Below, piece after piece: positions 8,248-17,397 of a DNA stretch of 64,000 nucleotides. The DNA lies in contig NZ_BNBS01000022.1 of NCBI RefSeq assembly GCF_014656075.1, positions 1-64,000 of the forward strand. The letters run 5' to 3'. The first letter of the stretch is position 1. Each line of letters starts with the position of its first letter. The DNA comes from Streptomyces hydrogenans (GTDB lineage: Bacteria > Actinomycetota > Actinomycetes > Streptomycetales > Streptomycetaceae). Under the pieces are notes generated by a model. It saw nothing but the letters and a program-made list of their open reading frames with translations. It made no database searches and was not told the origin of the DNA. A program made the translations under genes and the position numbers.

Positions 8248-9249
8248 GTGGAGATCCTGGCATTCGGCGTGCAGGCGGACGAGAAGCCGATGATCGAGAA
8301 GGCGTTCGAGGGTCACCACGACGTCCGCTGCCTCGACGTCTTCCTCACCGAGGACACCGCCCCCATCGCGGCCGGCTACGAGATCATCTCCACCAGCGTC
8401 AACGCCATCCTCGACCACCGGGTCCTGCAGACCCTGGCGGCCGGCGGCACCCAGATGATCGCCCAGCGCTCCACCGGCTTCAACAACATCGACCTGGAGG
8501 TCGCCGAGCGCCTCGGCCTCACCGTCGCCCGGGTCTCGTACTACTCGCCGTACTCGGTCGCCGAGTTCGCCTGGACCCTCGCGATGGCCGTCAACCGGCG
8601 GATCGTCCGCGCCTCCAACCGCACCCGCGACTTCGACTTCCGCCTCGACGGCCTGATGGGCCGTGACATGCGGGGCCGCACCGCCGGCGTCCTCGGCACC
8701 GGCAAGATCGGCGAGGCGTTCGCCCGGATCGCCCACGGCTTCGGCATGCGGCTCCTCGGCTGGGACGTCGCCGAGAACCCCGCCTGCGTCGAACTGGGCA
8801 TGGAGTACGTCGACAAGGACCGGCTCCTCGCCGAGGCCGACCTCGTCAGCCTCCACGTGCCGCTGCTCCCCGCCACCCAGCACATCATCGACGCCGCCGC
8901 CCTCAAGGCCATGAAGGACGACGCGATCCTGGTCAACTCCAGCCGCGGCGGACTCGTCGACACCGACGCCCTCGTCACCGAGCTCCGCTCCGGCCGCTTC
9001 GCCGGCGTCGGCCTCGACGTCTACGAGGCGGAGGCGGGCCTCTTCTTCCTCGACAAGTCCCTCGCCGGCGTCGAGGACGACACCCTGGCCCGCCTGGTGA
9101 CCTTCCCGAACGTCGTCGTGACCAGCCACCAGGCGTACTACACCGTCGACGCGGTCGGCCAGATCATCGACACCACGGTCCAGAACGTCCTCGACTACAC
9201 CCAAGGCAGGCGCGGCGAGAACGTCCTGGTCCCCAGGGCCGCCTCCTAG
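8248..9249 (+). CDS. D-isomer specific 2-hydroxyacid dehydrogenase (LdhA-like)
   Basis: A 333-residue NAD-dependent dehydrogenase of the D-lactate dehydrogenase type. The Rossmann motif GVLGTGKIGEAFARIAHG is near residue 148. The catalytic Arg lies in NSSRGGLVDTDAL near 232, a Glu in LDVYEAEAGLFF near 259, and the catalytic His in VTSHQAYYT near 290. A similar length and the YEAEAGLFF block are typical of fermentative D-LDH. The GTG at 8248 is chosen because GAGAGGA precedes it at 5 nt; ATG 8221 lies at the predicted transcription start. Its TAG stop shares the tetramer CTAG (9246-9249) with the stop of the convergent trpE gene. Confidence 0.88.
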   Translation: MEILAFGVQADEKPMIEKAFEGHHDVRCLDVFLTEDTAPIAAGYEIISTSVNAILDHRVLQTLAAGGTQMIAQRSTGFNNIDLEVAERLGLTVARVSYYSPYSVAEFAWTLAMAVNRRIVRASNRTRDFDFRLDGLMGRDMRGRTAGVLGTGKIGEAFARIAHGFGMRLLGWDVAENPACVELGMEYVDKDRLLAEADLVSLHVPLLPATQHIIDAAALKAMKDDAILVNSSRGGLVDTDALVTELRSGRFAGVGLDVYEAEAGLFFLDKSLAGVEDDTLARLVTFPNVVVTSHQAYYTVDAVGQIIDTTVQNVLDYTQGRRGENVLVPRAAS

Positions 9250-11120
9250 ACCAGCACCCCGGCGAGGAGCCCGGCCGTGAGCGAGGCGCCCTCCAGGGTC
9301 AGCACCGACTCCGGGTGGAACTGGACGCCCGCGAAGCCCGGGCCGCGCAGCGCGTGCACCTCGCCCGACTCCGCGTCCCGGCTCACCTCGATCCGGTGCA
9401 GCGCCAGCTCCGTCGCCTCCCGCTCGTCGCAGCGGGCCGTGAAGCTGTTGTAGAAGCCGACCGTCCGCTCCTGGCCGAACAGGTCGATCCGCACCTGCGC
9501 GCCCTGGAACGGGACGCGCTTGCGCACGATGTCCAGGCCCAGCTCGGCCGCGATCAGCTCGTGCCCGAGGCACACCCCGAGCAGCCCGTGCCGGTGCCCG
9601 CGCAGCAGCTCCGCGGCGAGCCCGCGCAGGAACCGCATCTTCGGGTCCGCCGCGTCCGACGGGTCGCCCGGGCCGGGCCCCAGCACCACCGGACCCTCGT
9701 GGGCGAGTGCCAACTCCCGCAGCCCGGGCTCGTCGTAGCGCAGCACCGACACCTCCAGGCCCGAGGAGCGCAGCAGGTGCGCCAGCATGGCCGTGAAGGT
9801 GTCCTCGGCGTCGATCACCAGCGCGTGGCCCGTCAGCTCCGCCGACCGGGTCTGCATCCGCAGCCAGAACGGCGCCAGGTCCGCCCGCCGGGCGTCCAGC
9901 GCGGCCCGCACCCGCGGATCGTCCGCGAGCCGCGGCCGGCCGGCGGCGTCCTCCGCCGGGCGCCCCTCCCGCACCCCGAGCGCCCCCAGCACCCCCGCCG
10001 CCTTCGCGTGGGTCTCCGCGACCTCGCCCGCCGGGTCCGAGTGCCGCACCAGCGTCGCGCCCACCGGCACCCGCAGCCGACCGTCGGGCGCGATGTCGGC
10101 GGTCCGGATGAGGATCGGGGAGTCCAGCGTCTGCGTCCCGTGCGCGTCCGTGCCGAGCAGGGCCAGCGCGCCCGCGTAGTAGCCGCGCCCGCCCGCCTCG
10201 TGGCGCTCGATCACCCGGCAGGCGTTCTGCACCGGCGAGCCGGTCACGGTCGCCGCGAACATCGTCTCCCGCAGCACCTCCCGCACGTCCAGCGAGGACC
10301 GGCCGCGCAACTCGTACTCGGTGTGCGCGAGATGGGCCATCTCCTTGAGCCGGGGGCCGATCACCACGCCGCCCATGTCCCCGACCGTGCACATCATCTT
10401 CAGCTCCTCGTCCACCACCATGGAGAGCTCCTCGGTCTCCTTGCGGTCGGCGAGGAAGCCGAGCAGCCCCTCGGCGGTCGGCGCCTCCCCCTCCGGGTAG
10501 CGGTACGTGCCGCTGATCGGGTTCATCACCACGGTCCCGCCCGCCATCCGCACGTGCACCTCGGGGCTGGCCCCGACGAGCGTCCGCTCCCCGGTGTGCA
10601 CGACGAAGGTCCAGTACGCCCCCCGCTCGCCCGCGAGCAGCCGCCGGAAGAGGGCCAGCGCGTCGGCCCGCCCGAAGCCGGGGATCTCGCCGGTGTACGT
10701 CCGCCGGATGACGAAGTTCGCTCCCTCGCCGCCGCCGATCTCCTCCTCGATCACCCGCCGCACGGTGGCCGCGTACTCCTCGTCGGAGACGTCGAACCGT
10801 CCGCCGGTCACCGTGACGGGGTGCGCGGGCAGCGCGTCCAGCACCTCGTCCAGCGGCAGCTCGTACGTCTCGTCGGCGACCAGCACCGACAGCGGCGTCC
10901 CGTCGTCCCGCACGTCGAAGCCGCGCTCCCGGATCTGCCGGAACGGCACCAGCGCCAGCGCCGGCCGCTCGCCCACCGGCAGCTGGGCCAGCCGCTCCAC
11001 CTCGTGGACGGCGCCGGTCAGCACCTCGACGGTGTCGTGGTCACGGCCGGGCGTGCGGCGGCGCAGCAGGGCGAACGGCGGGGCGGAGTCGTCGAGGAGA
11101 CGGGAGAGGTCGAAGTCCAT
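9246..11120 (-). CDS. trpE: Fused anthranilate synthase, components I and II (TrpEG)
   Basis: A 624-residue bifunctional enzyme making anthranilate from chorismate and glutamine, the first step of tryptophan synthesis. The N-terminal chorismate-binding domain (residues about 10-410) shows MNPISGTYRYPEGE, EELSMVVDEELKMM and ATVTGSPVQNACRVI. The C-terminal glutamine amidotransferase (about 430-624) has VLGPGPGDPSD, the nucleophile Cys in GVCLGHELIAAE and the catalytic His/Glu in VQFHPESVLTLEG. The ATG at 11120 has GGAAGGA upstream. Expression is probably governed by the Trp leader peptide and terminator at 11177-11280. Such fusions also occur in phenazine clusters, but no phenazine genes are here. 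Confidence 0.92.
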   Translation of the reverse strand: MDFDLSRLLDDSAPPFALLRRRTPGRDHDTVEVLTGAVHEVERLAQLPVGERPALALVPFRQIRERGFDVRDDGTPLSVLVADETYELPLDEVLDALPAHPVTVTGGRFDVSDEEYAATVRRVIEEEIGGGEGANFVIRRTYTGEIPGFGRADALALFRRLLAGERGAYWTFVVHTGERTLVGASPEVHVRMAGGTVVMNPISGTYRYPEGEAPTAEGLLGFLADRKETEELSMVVDEELKMMCTVGDMGGVVIGPRLKEMAHLAHTEYELRGRSSLDVREVLRETMFAATVTGSPVQNACRVIERHEAGGRGYYAGALALLGTDAHGTQTLDSPILIRTADIAPDGRLRVPVGATLVRHSDPAGEVAETHAKAAGVLGALGVREGRPAEDAAGRPRLADDPRVRAALDARRADLAPFWLRMQTRSAELTGHALVIDAEDTFTAMLAHLLRSSGLEVSVLRYDEPGLRELALAHEGPVVLGPGPGDPSDAADPKMRFLRGLAAELLRGHRHGLLGVCLGHELIAAELGLDIVRKRVPFQGAQVRIDLFGQERTVGFYNSFTARCDEREATELALHRIEVSRDAESGEVHALRGPGFAGVQFHPESVLTLEGASLTAGLLAGVLV

Positions 11121-11176
11121 GGCAGTGGGTTCCTTCCGGTCGGAGTGCGGAGAGGAACGGCCTCGCGGGTACGAGA

Positions 11177-11199
11177 AAGGCCGCCCCTCGGGCGGCCTT
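11177..11199 (-). terminator. trp attenuator terminator
   Basis: On the minus strand AAGGCCGCC...GGCGGCCTTT forms a strong hairpin followed by TTTCTCG, placed between the trpL leader peptide stop (11224) and the trpE start (11120). This is where a transcription attenuator belongs. Ribosome stalling at the three Trp codons would be expected to prevent its formation. Confidence 0.8.
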
Positions 11200-11223
11200 C
11201 GCGTGGTCTTCGGATACGCGCAG

Positions 11224-11280
11224 TCAGTGGGCCGCCGGAGGGACGGTCCACCACCAGTTCTGGGTCGGCAGCGCGTACAT
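11224..11280 (-). CDS. trpL: trp leader peptide with three consecutive Trp codons
   Basis: An 18-codon reading frame, MYALPTQNWWWTVPPAAH, with three Trp codons in a row followed by TGA. It lies 103 bp upstream of the anthranilate synthase start and directly before a terminator hairpin, the classic arrangement for ribosome-mediated trp attenuation, also known from other Streptomyces trpE genes. The ATG is 6 nt after a TACAGT -10 hexamer with no ribosome binding site, so the leader mRNA is probably leaderless. When charged tRNA-Trp is short, the ribosome stalls at WWW and read-through into trpE should rise. Confidence 0.9.
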   Translation of the reverse strand: MYALPTQNWWWTVPPAAH

Positions 11281-11286
11281 GCGAGC

Positions 11287-11292
11287 ACTGTA
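11287..11292 (-). promoter_or_regulatory. -10 hexamer of the trpL-trpE promoter
   Basis: TACAGT on the minus strand ends 6 nt before the trpL ATG. The region where the -35 should lie overlaps the hairpin at 11308-11357. Confidence 0.55.
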
Positions 11293-11307
11293 ACCCAGCG
11301 GGACGCG

Positions 11308-11357
11308 CGAACGGGGCCCGTCCCACACCGTGGAGGGTGCGGAACGGGCCCCGTTCG
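11308..11357 (-). terminator. Terminator after the amidase gene
   Basis: A perfect 14-bp inverted repeat (CGAACGGGGCCCGT at 11308-11321 with its complement at 11344-11357) lies 15 bp after the amidase stop. It should end the amidase transcript and insulate the trp promoter just downstream. Confidence 0.65.
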
Positions 11358-11372
11358 AGGAGCGTGACCCGG

Positions 11373-14168
11373 TCAGACGATCAGGTTGTACGCCTGCCAG
11401 CCGCCACCGACCTGCGCCTTGGGGGCGTAGGGGTTGGGGTAGCCGCCGGTGTTCTTGTAGAACCACAGGACGCCGGAGGCGTCGCGGGCGATCAGGTCCG
11501 CCTTGCCGTCCTTGTCCAGGTCACCGGTGCCGACCATCGTGTTGTAGGCCTGCCAGCCGCCGCCGACCTGGGCGCGGGTCGCGTACGGGTTGGGGGAGCC
11601 GCCGGTGTTCTTGTACAGCCACAGGACGCCGGTCTTGTCGCGCGCGATCAGCTCGGGCCTGCCGTCACCGGTCATGTCGCCGGTGCTGATCAGCTCGTTG
11701 TAGGTCTGCCAGCCGCCGCCGACCTTGACGCGGGTCGCGAACGGGTTGGGGGAGGCGCCGGTGTTCTTGTACAGCCACAGGACGCCGGTCTTGTCGCGCG
11801 CGATCAGGTCGGTCCTGCCGTCGGCGTTCATGTCGCCCACACCGAGCAGCTTGTCGTAGACCTGCCACCCGCCGCCGACCCGCTGGCGCGCCTTGAACGG
11901 CGTGTTCGGGTTGCCGGACCCCTTGTAGTACCAGAGGACGCCGTCCTTGTCCCGCGCCACCGCGTCGCCGGTCCCGTCGGCCCGCAGGAACGACATCGGC
12001 GTGAGGATGTCGTACCCCTGCCAGCCGGCGCCGACCCGGTACTTGGCCAGGAACGGGGCGGCCGGGTTGCCGGAGCCCTGGTACTGCCACAGGACGCCGG
12101 CGGAGTCACGGGCGAGGATGTTGTTGCGGTTGGTGGCGTCCACCGCGGGGGCCGCCGGGGCCTCGACGACGTCCGAGGCCTTCACCCACGCCATGCGGTG
12201 GTTGTAGCGGATCGGGATGTACGTGTCGGTGCCGACGACGTTCGTCTGGGCGGAGCCGAAGTAGTCGTCGCCCTTGACCGCCGGGCCCGCCTTCACGTAC
12301 GCGCCGCCGGTGCCGAAGGCGTACTTCGACAGGTAGTCCGGGTTGTCGGTGGGGGCGTCGACGCCGCCGGTGCCGGGGTAGGCGGCCTTCTCCGGGAAGG
12401 CGCGACCGTAGATCAGCGGGGTCTTGCCGGGGGCGGCCTTGAGGACCCGCTGCGTGGTGTCCTTGACCACGGACGTGTACTGGCCGCCCGGGTTCTGGAA
12501 CCACGCCTTCTGGCCGCCGTACCAGATCTGCGTCCAGTTGTTCTGGACGCCCGTCACGACGTAGGTGCCGCCCGCGCGGACCTTGTTGCCCCAGTTCGGG
12601 CCGTCGCTCCACAGGACGTTGGGGATGTACGCGTCCTTGATCGGCGTCGTCGTGGACGGCGTCGTGTACAGGTAGCCGAAGTTGGCCGGCTGGGCGGCGA
12701 CGGTGCCGCCGCCGTAGGTGATCTTCGGCTGGTTCGCCGAGGTGAACGGCGGGACGACCCGGACCAGCTGGCCGGGCTGGAGCAGTCCGCCCGCGCCGCC
12801 GGCGCCGGTCGGGGCGCCGAGGAGGGACATGTAGTGGTTCCAGTCCCAGAACGGACCGGCGTCCCAGTGCATGCCCGCGACCTTGGCGTCGACGTGGCCG
12901 GCGACCTCGTCGTGGCCGATGACGTGCTCGCGGTCCAGCGGGATGCCGTACTGGGCCGCGAGGTACTTCACGAGCTTGGCGGAGGACTCGTACTGGGGCT
13001 CGGTGTACCACTGGCCCGCCTTGATGGCGTAGCCCTCGTGCTCCACGCCGATGGCGTGCATGTTGTCGGTCCAGTTGCCCGCGTGCCAGGCGATGTTCTT
13101 GTTCTGGACCATCTGGGTGACCAGACCGTCGCTCGCGCGGATCAGGTAGTGGGCGCTGCCCTTGGCCGTCGCGCTCTGGAAGGCGGCGATGGTGCCCTCG
13201 TAGCTGCCCTCGGTGTCGTGGATCACGATCCGGCTGATGTCCAGCTGGGTGCCCTTGGCCCGCTCGGCGAGCGTGTAGTTCCGCTGGCCGGTGCTCGGGA
13301 CCTCGGCCGGGCGGTAGTCGCAGACCAGACCGGTCGGGGGGCACTCGGGCGTCGGGTTCGCCGTGGTGCTCGCGAAGGTCGCGGCCAGCGGCACGTTCGA
13401 CGGCTTGTCGGGCTCCACCGCGGGCTCGGCCGGCAGGGTGACCGGCTGGCCCTCGGTGGTGACGGCCTGCTCGCCCGTCTTGATCGACTCGAAGACGCGC
13501 TCCGCGAAGAGGTCGGCGCCCTTCTTGTCGGGGGACTGGCTGTAGCGGGCCACGGCCGGGTACCAGTCGGACGGGTCCCCGGACAGCTCGGCGCCGGCCT
13601 GCTTCTGGTACTCGGCGAGCAGCGCGGCACCGGCGCGGACGGACGCGGCGGTGTCGTTCTTCACGGTTTCGGCGTCGCTGCCGATCAGCTTCGCGGCCTT
13701 GTCCAGGGTGTGCAGCCGGGGGTCGTCGGTGTCGACGCTCTCCTTCGACAGCGCGGCCAGCGCCTTGGCCTTGTCGAAGGTCTTCTCGATCTCGGCCTTG
13801 CCGCTCGCGTTGAGGTGCGCGAGGCGCTCCTCGTCGGTGGGCTGCTCGATGTCCTCGGCGTCGACGTCCGTCAGGCCCATCACGTTGTACGCGCCGGTCG
13901 TGCTCGGCTGCCCGTCGTGCGACTCCCACCGCGTCTGGCGGTACGACACCGCCATCAGCACGCTCTGCGGCACGTCGAACTCCGTCGCCGCCGCGGCGAA
14001 CTGCTCCTGGAGCGTGGCGTCGCCGCCGGGCTTCGCGTCGCCGGTCGTGCCGAGGAGGCTCGGCGAGGCGACCGCGAGGGTGCCGATCGTGGCGGTGGCG
14101 ACGACGGCGGCCGCCGCTCCGTACAAGAGTCGTTTCTTTTTGCGATCCCTGCGGTGACTCTGGGTCAC
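11373..14168 (-). CDS. Secreted N-acetylmuramoyl-L-alanine amidase with VCBS/FG-GAP-type repeats
   Basis: A 931-residue exported cell wall hydrolase. Residues 1-40 are a signal sequence (RRDRKKKR followed by a hydrophobic run). Residues about 55-200 resemble a lysozyme/transglycosylase-like domain, but the usual ESRW catalytic segment reads QTRW (Gln at residue 78). The amidase_2/PGRP domain is near 300-450: VIHDTEGSYEG, HYLIRASDG, AWHAGN, GVEHEGY and VIGHDEVAGH supply the zinc and catalytic residues. SH3-like segments follow (about 500-690). The last 240 residues are five repeats of about 52 residues, each with ARDxxGVLWxY, as in VCBS/FG-GAP-type propeller domains. The GTG at 14168 is chosen for the AGGGGTGGGC before it. 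It is divergent from aroH. Confidence 0.85.
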   Translation of the reverse strand: MTQSHRRDRKKKRLLYGAAAAVVATATIGTLAVASPSLLGTTGDAKPGGDATLQEQFAAAATEFDVPQSVLMAVSYRQTRWESHDGQPSTTGAYNVMGLTDVDAEDIEQPTDEERLAHLNASGKAEIEKTFDKAKALAALSKESVDTDDPRLHTLDKAAKLIGSDAETVKNDTAASVRAGAALLAEYQKQAGAELSGDPSDWYPAVARYSQSPDKKGADLFAERVFESIKTGEQAVTTEGQPVTLPAEPAVEPDKPSNVPLAATFASTTANPTPECPPTGLVCDYRPAEVPSTGQRNYTLAERAKGTQLDISRIVIHDTEGSYEGTIAAFQSATAKGSAHYLIRASDGLVTQMVQNKNIAWHAGNWTDNMHAIGVEHEGYAIKAGQWYTEPQYESSAKLVKYLAAQYGIPLDREHVIGHDEVAGHVDAKVAGMHWDAGPFWDWNHYMSLLGAPTGAGGAGGLLQPGQLVRVVPPFTSANQPKITYGGGTVAAQPANFGYLYTTPSTTTPIKDAYIPNVLWSDGPNWGNKVRAGGTYVVTGVQNNWTQIWYGGQKAWFQNPGGQYTSVVKDTTQRVLKAAPGKTPLIYGRAFPEKAAYPGTGGVDAPTDNPDYLSKYAFGTGGAYVKAGPAVKGDDYFGSAQTNVVGTDTYIPIRYNHRMAWVKASDVVEAPAAPAVDATNRNNILARDSAGVLWQYQGSGNPAAPFLAKYRVGAGWQGYDILTPMSFLRADGTGDAVARDKDGVLWYYKGSGNPNTPFKARQRVGGGWQVYDKLLGVGDMNADGRTDLIARDKTGVLWLYKNTGASPNPFATRVKVGGGWQTYNELISTGDMTGDGRPELIARDKTGVLWLYKNTGGSPNPYATRAQVGGGWQAYNTMVGTGDLDKDGKADLIARDASGVLWFYKNTGGYPNPYAPKAQVGGGWQAYNLIV
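11377..12130 (-). repeat. Five tandem coding repeats of about 155 bp in the amidase gene
   Basis: The 3' end of the amidase gene has five in-frame copies encoding the ARDxxGVLWxYKxTG pattern and GGGWQ(A/T)YN. Long stretches are nearly identical between the last three copies, so recombination or assembly collapse here would change the copy number. Confidence 0.8.
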
Positions 14169-14277
14169 GCCCACCCCTGTGTTGTCAGCTATGTATTTGG
14201 CGAGCAGGTTTGCTCGTTTGCTAAACGGGCCCGAGGGTAACATCACTCGATGGCGTGAAGATCACGCCCGGACATAA

Positions 14278-15696
<1,419 letters not shown>

Positions 15697-15706
15697 GTAG
15701 AAACCT

Positions 15707-15751
15707 ATGACGATGGGGCGCGGATCCTTGGGATCCGCGCCCCATCGTCAT
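15707..15751 (+). terminator. Perfect 21-bp hairpin after aroH
   Basis: ATGACGATGGGGCGCGGATCC at 15707-15727 is followed by 3 nt and its exact reverse complement at 15731-15751. It starts 11 bp after the aroH stop. It is read as an intrinsic terminator with little U-tract. Confidence 0.75.
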
Positions 15752-15783
15752 ATTGAAGGCTTTTGCGCTCCGGGCCCGCCGGG

Positions 15784-15803
15784 TAAGGTTAGGTTAGCCT
15801 AAT
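15784..15803 (+). promoter_or_regulatory. Iron box (IdeR/DmdR-type operator) before bfd
   Basis: TTAGGTTAGCCTAA at 15789-15802 matches the arms of the actinobacterial iron box (TTAGGTTAGGCTAACCTAA type). It overlaps a -10-like TAAGGT (15784-15789) that has TTTGCG 16 nt upstream as a possible -35. An iron-loaded DmdR/IdeR repressor would block bfd transcription, so bfd should be induced when iron is low. Confidence 0.8.
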
Positions 15804-15827
15804 CGATCTCGACGGGAGGTGATCCGC

Positions 15828-16070
15828 GTGTACGTCTGCTCATGCTTCGGTGTCACGGAGAAGCAGGTCAAGGAGCACGCGGAAGCCGGCGCCTCCACGC
15901 CCCGCCAGATCGCCTCCGCCTGCAAGGCGGGCACCGACTGCGGTTCGTGTGTACGGCGCATTCAGGCCATTCTCGGGCGGGGGAACTGCCCGCGCCGCGA
16001 GCTCCTCGACCAGGGCATGCCGGCCCTCGCCGCCGAGGACGCCGTCGTCGAGCTGCCCGAGGCCGCCTAG
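15828..16070 (+). CDS. bfd: Bacterioferritin-associated ferredoxin (2Fe-2S), Bfd
   Basis: An 80-residue [2Fe-2S] protein that delivers electrons to bacterioferritin to release stored iron. Four cysteines are arranged as in the family: VCSC near residues 3-5 and TDCGSC near 36-39, within a BFD helix-turn domain (KQVKEHAEAGASTPRQIA). A strong GGGAGGTGAT precedes GTG 15828, so the in-frame GTG at 15819 inside that site is rejected. An iron box overlaps the promoter. It converges on bfr; the two TAG stops overlap through CTAG. Confidence 0.93.
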   Translation: MYVCSCFGVTEKQVKEHAEAGASTPRQIASACKAGTDCGSCVRRIQAILGRGNCPRRELLDQGMPALAAEDAVVELPEAA

Positions 16071-16543
16071 CTCGGCTGCTCGATGAGCGTCGAGATGTAG
16101 AGCGCCTCGCCCAGCGACTCGATCAGCTCCAGCTGGGTGTCCAGGTAGTCGATGTGGTGCTCCTCGTCCGCGAGGATCTCCTCGAAGAGGTTGGCCGAGG
16201 TGACGTCGCCCTTGGCGCGCATGACCTCGATGCCCCGCTTGAGCCGGTCGATCGCCTCGACCTCGACCTGGCGGTCCGCCTGGAACATCTCGGTGATGGT
16301 CTGGCCGACGCGCACGTGGAAGAGCCGCTGGTAGTTGGGCAGGCCGTCGAGCATCAGGATGCGCTCGGTCAGCTTGTCCGCGTGCTTCATCTCGTCGATG
16401 GACTCTTCGCGGGTGTACTTCGCGAGCTTCGTCCAGCCCTTGTTGTCCTGGATGCGGTAGTGCAGCCAGTACTGGTTGATGGCCGTCAGCTCGCCGGTCA
16501 GCTGCTCGTTCAGAAACTCCAGGACCTCGGGGTCGCCCTGCAT
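16067..16543 (-). CDS. bfr: Bacterioferritin
   Basis: A 158-residue heme-containing ferritin that oxidises and stores iron in a 24-mer shell. The four-helix bundle is clear. Diiron ligands are in LTGELTAINQYWLH (Glu18), REESIDEMKHADKL (Glu51, His54, with the heme-axial Met52 between), AIDRLKRGIE (Glu94 region) and EEILADEEHHIDYL (Glu127/His130 region). Length is normal. The ATG has GGAG just upstream. It is convergent and stop-overlapping with bfd. I see no iron box in its own upstream region. Confidence 0.95.
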   Translation of the reverse strand: MQGDPEVLEFLNEQLTGELTAINQYWLHYRIQDNKGWTKLAKYTREESIDEMKHADKLTERILMLDGLPNYQRLFHVRVGQTITEMFQADRQVEVEAIDRLKRGIEVMRAKGDVTSANLFEEILADEEHHIDYLDTQLELIESLGEALYISTLIEQPS

Positions 16544-16715
16544 CGCTCCAGGTTCCTTCCATCACGGGGTGTATCCACCCCGTCACGGGGCAGGATGGCC
16601 GCATCCTCGCACTCCAAATGGGGGGCGTCCAGTAAGTGCAGGCTTAGTAGGACTTGCCCGAATGGACGCGTCCGGCCGGGTGGCTGGTCATGACCACCCC
16701 TTGCGGTCTGTCACC

Positions 16716-17369
16716 ATGGAGGACATGGGTCAGCCGGAGAGCGGAGTACACCGGGACGTGGGGATGCCGGAGATTTCGCCCGAGCTTCCGCCGGGGCAGC
16801 GGCTCCAGCGCGGCTGGCCGGTCACCCATTACGGGCCGGTGCCCAAGTTCAAGCCGGAGCGCTGGGAGTTCCGCGTCTTCGGCGCGACCGCCGACGGCGA
16901 CAAGCGCTGCTGGAACCACGAGGAGTTCTCGGCCCTGCCGTTCTCCACGGTCGTGGCCGATCTGCACTGCGTGACCAAGTTCAGCATGCTCGGCGCCGAG
17001 TGGGGCGGGGTCGCCGCCCGCACGGTCCTGGAACTCGCGCCGCCCGCGCCGCACGTCACGCACGTCATGGTGTGGGCCGAGTACGGCTACAGCGCCAACA
17101 TGCGGCTCGCCGACTTCGCCGCCGAGGGCACGATCTTCGCCACCCACAAGGACGGTGAGCTGCTCACCGCCGAGCACGGCTTCCCGCTGCGGCTCGTCGT
17201 GCCGCACCTGTACGCCTGGAAGGGCCCGAAGTGGGTCCGGGGCGTGGAGTACATGACGGCCGACCGCCGGGGCTTCTGGGAGGAGCGCGGCTACCACAAC
17301 CTCGGCGACCCGTGGACCGAGCAGCGCTACTCGTACCAGGAGGAACCGGGCGACGGCCCGGAGCTGTAG
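16716..17369 (+). CDS. Sulfite-oxidase-like molybdopterin protein (YuiH type)
   Basis: A 217-residue single-domain member of the oxidoreductase molybdopterin-binding family, without the heme or dimerisation domains of true sulfite oxidase. The motif VVADLHCVTKFSMLGAEWGG near residue 85 carries the Cys expected to ligand molybdenum. PLRLVVPHLYAWKGPKWV and the C-terminal GFWEERGYHNLGDPW are typical of the family. It lacks a signal peptide, so it is probably cytoplasmic. The substrate is unknown; sulfoxide or sulfite chemistry is only a family inference. ATG 16716 is used; ATG 16725 is the alternative, with GGAGG only 2 nt before it. Confidence 0.82.
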   Translation: MEDMGQPESGVHRDVGMPEISPELPPGQRLQRGWPVTHYGPVPKFKPERWEFRVFGATADGDKRCWNHEEFSALPFSTVVADLHCVTKFSMLGAEWGGVAARTVLELAPPAPHVTHVMVWAEYGYSANMRLADFAAEGTIFATHKDGELLTAEHGFPLRLVVPHLYAWKGPKWVRGVEYMTADRRGFWEERGYHNLGDPWTEQRYSYQEEPGDGPEL

Positions 17370-17397
17370 CCGCCCCGGGCCGTCGCGTACGGCTCCG

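Noticed and set aside
6739..10392. Long minus-strand open frame of about 1200 codons across macS, macR and the 2-hydroxyacid dehydrogenase
   Set aside because: Antisense shadow of three well-supported genes; no start signal, no motifs.
9315..14240. Open frame of more than 1600 codons on the plus strand, opposite trpEG and the amidase gene
   Set aside because: High GC leaves few stop codons in antisense frames. The translation is Arg/Gly/Val/Asp-rich without domains, while the opposite strand encodes clear enzymes.
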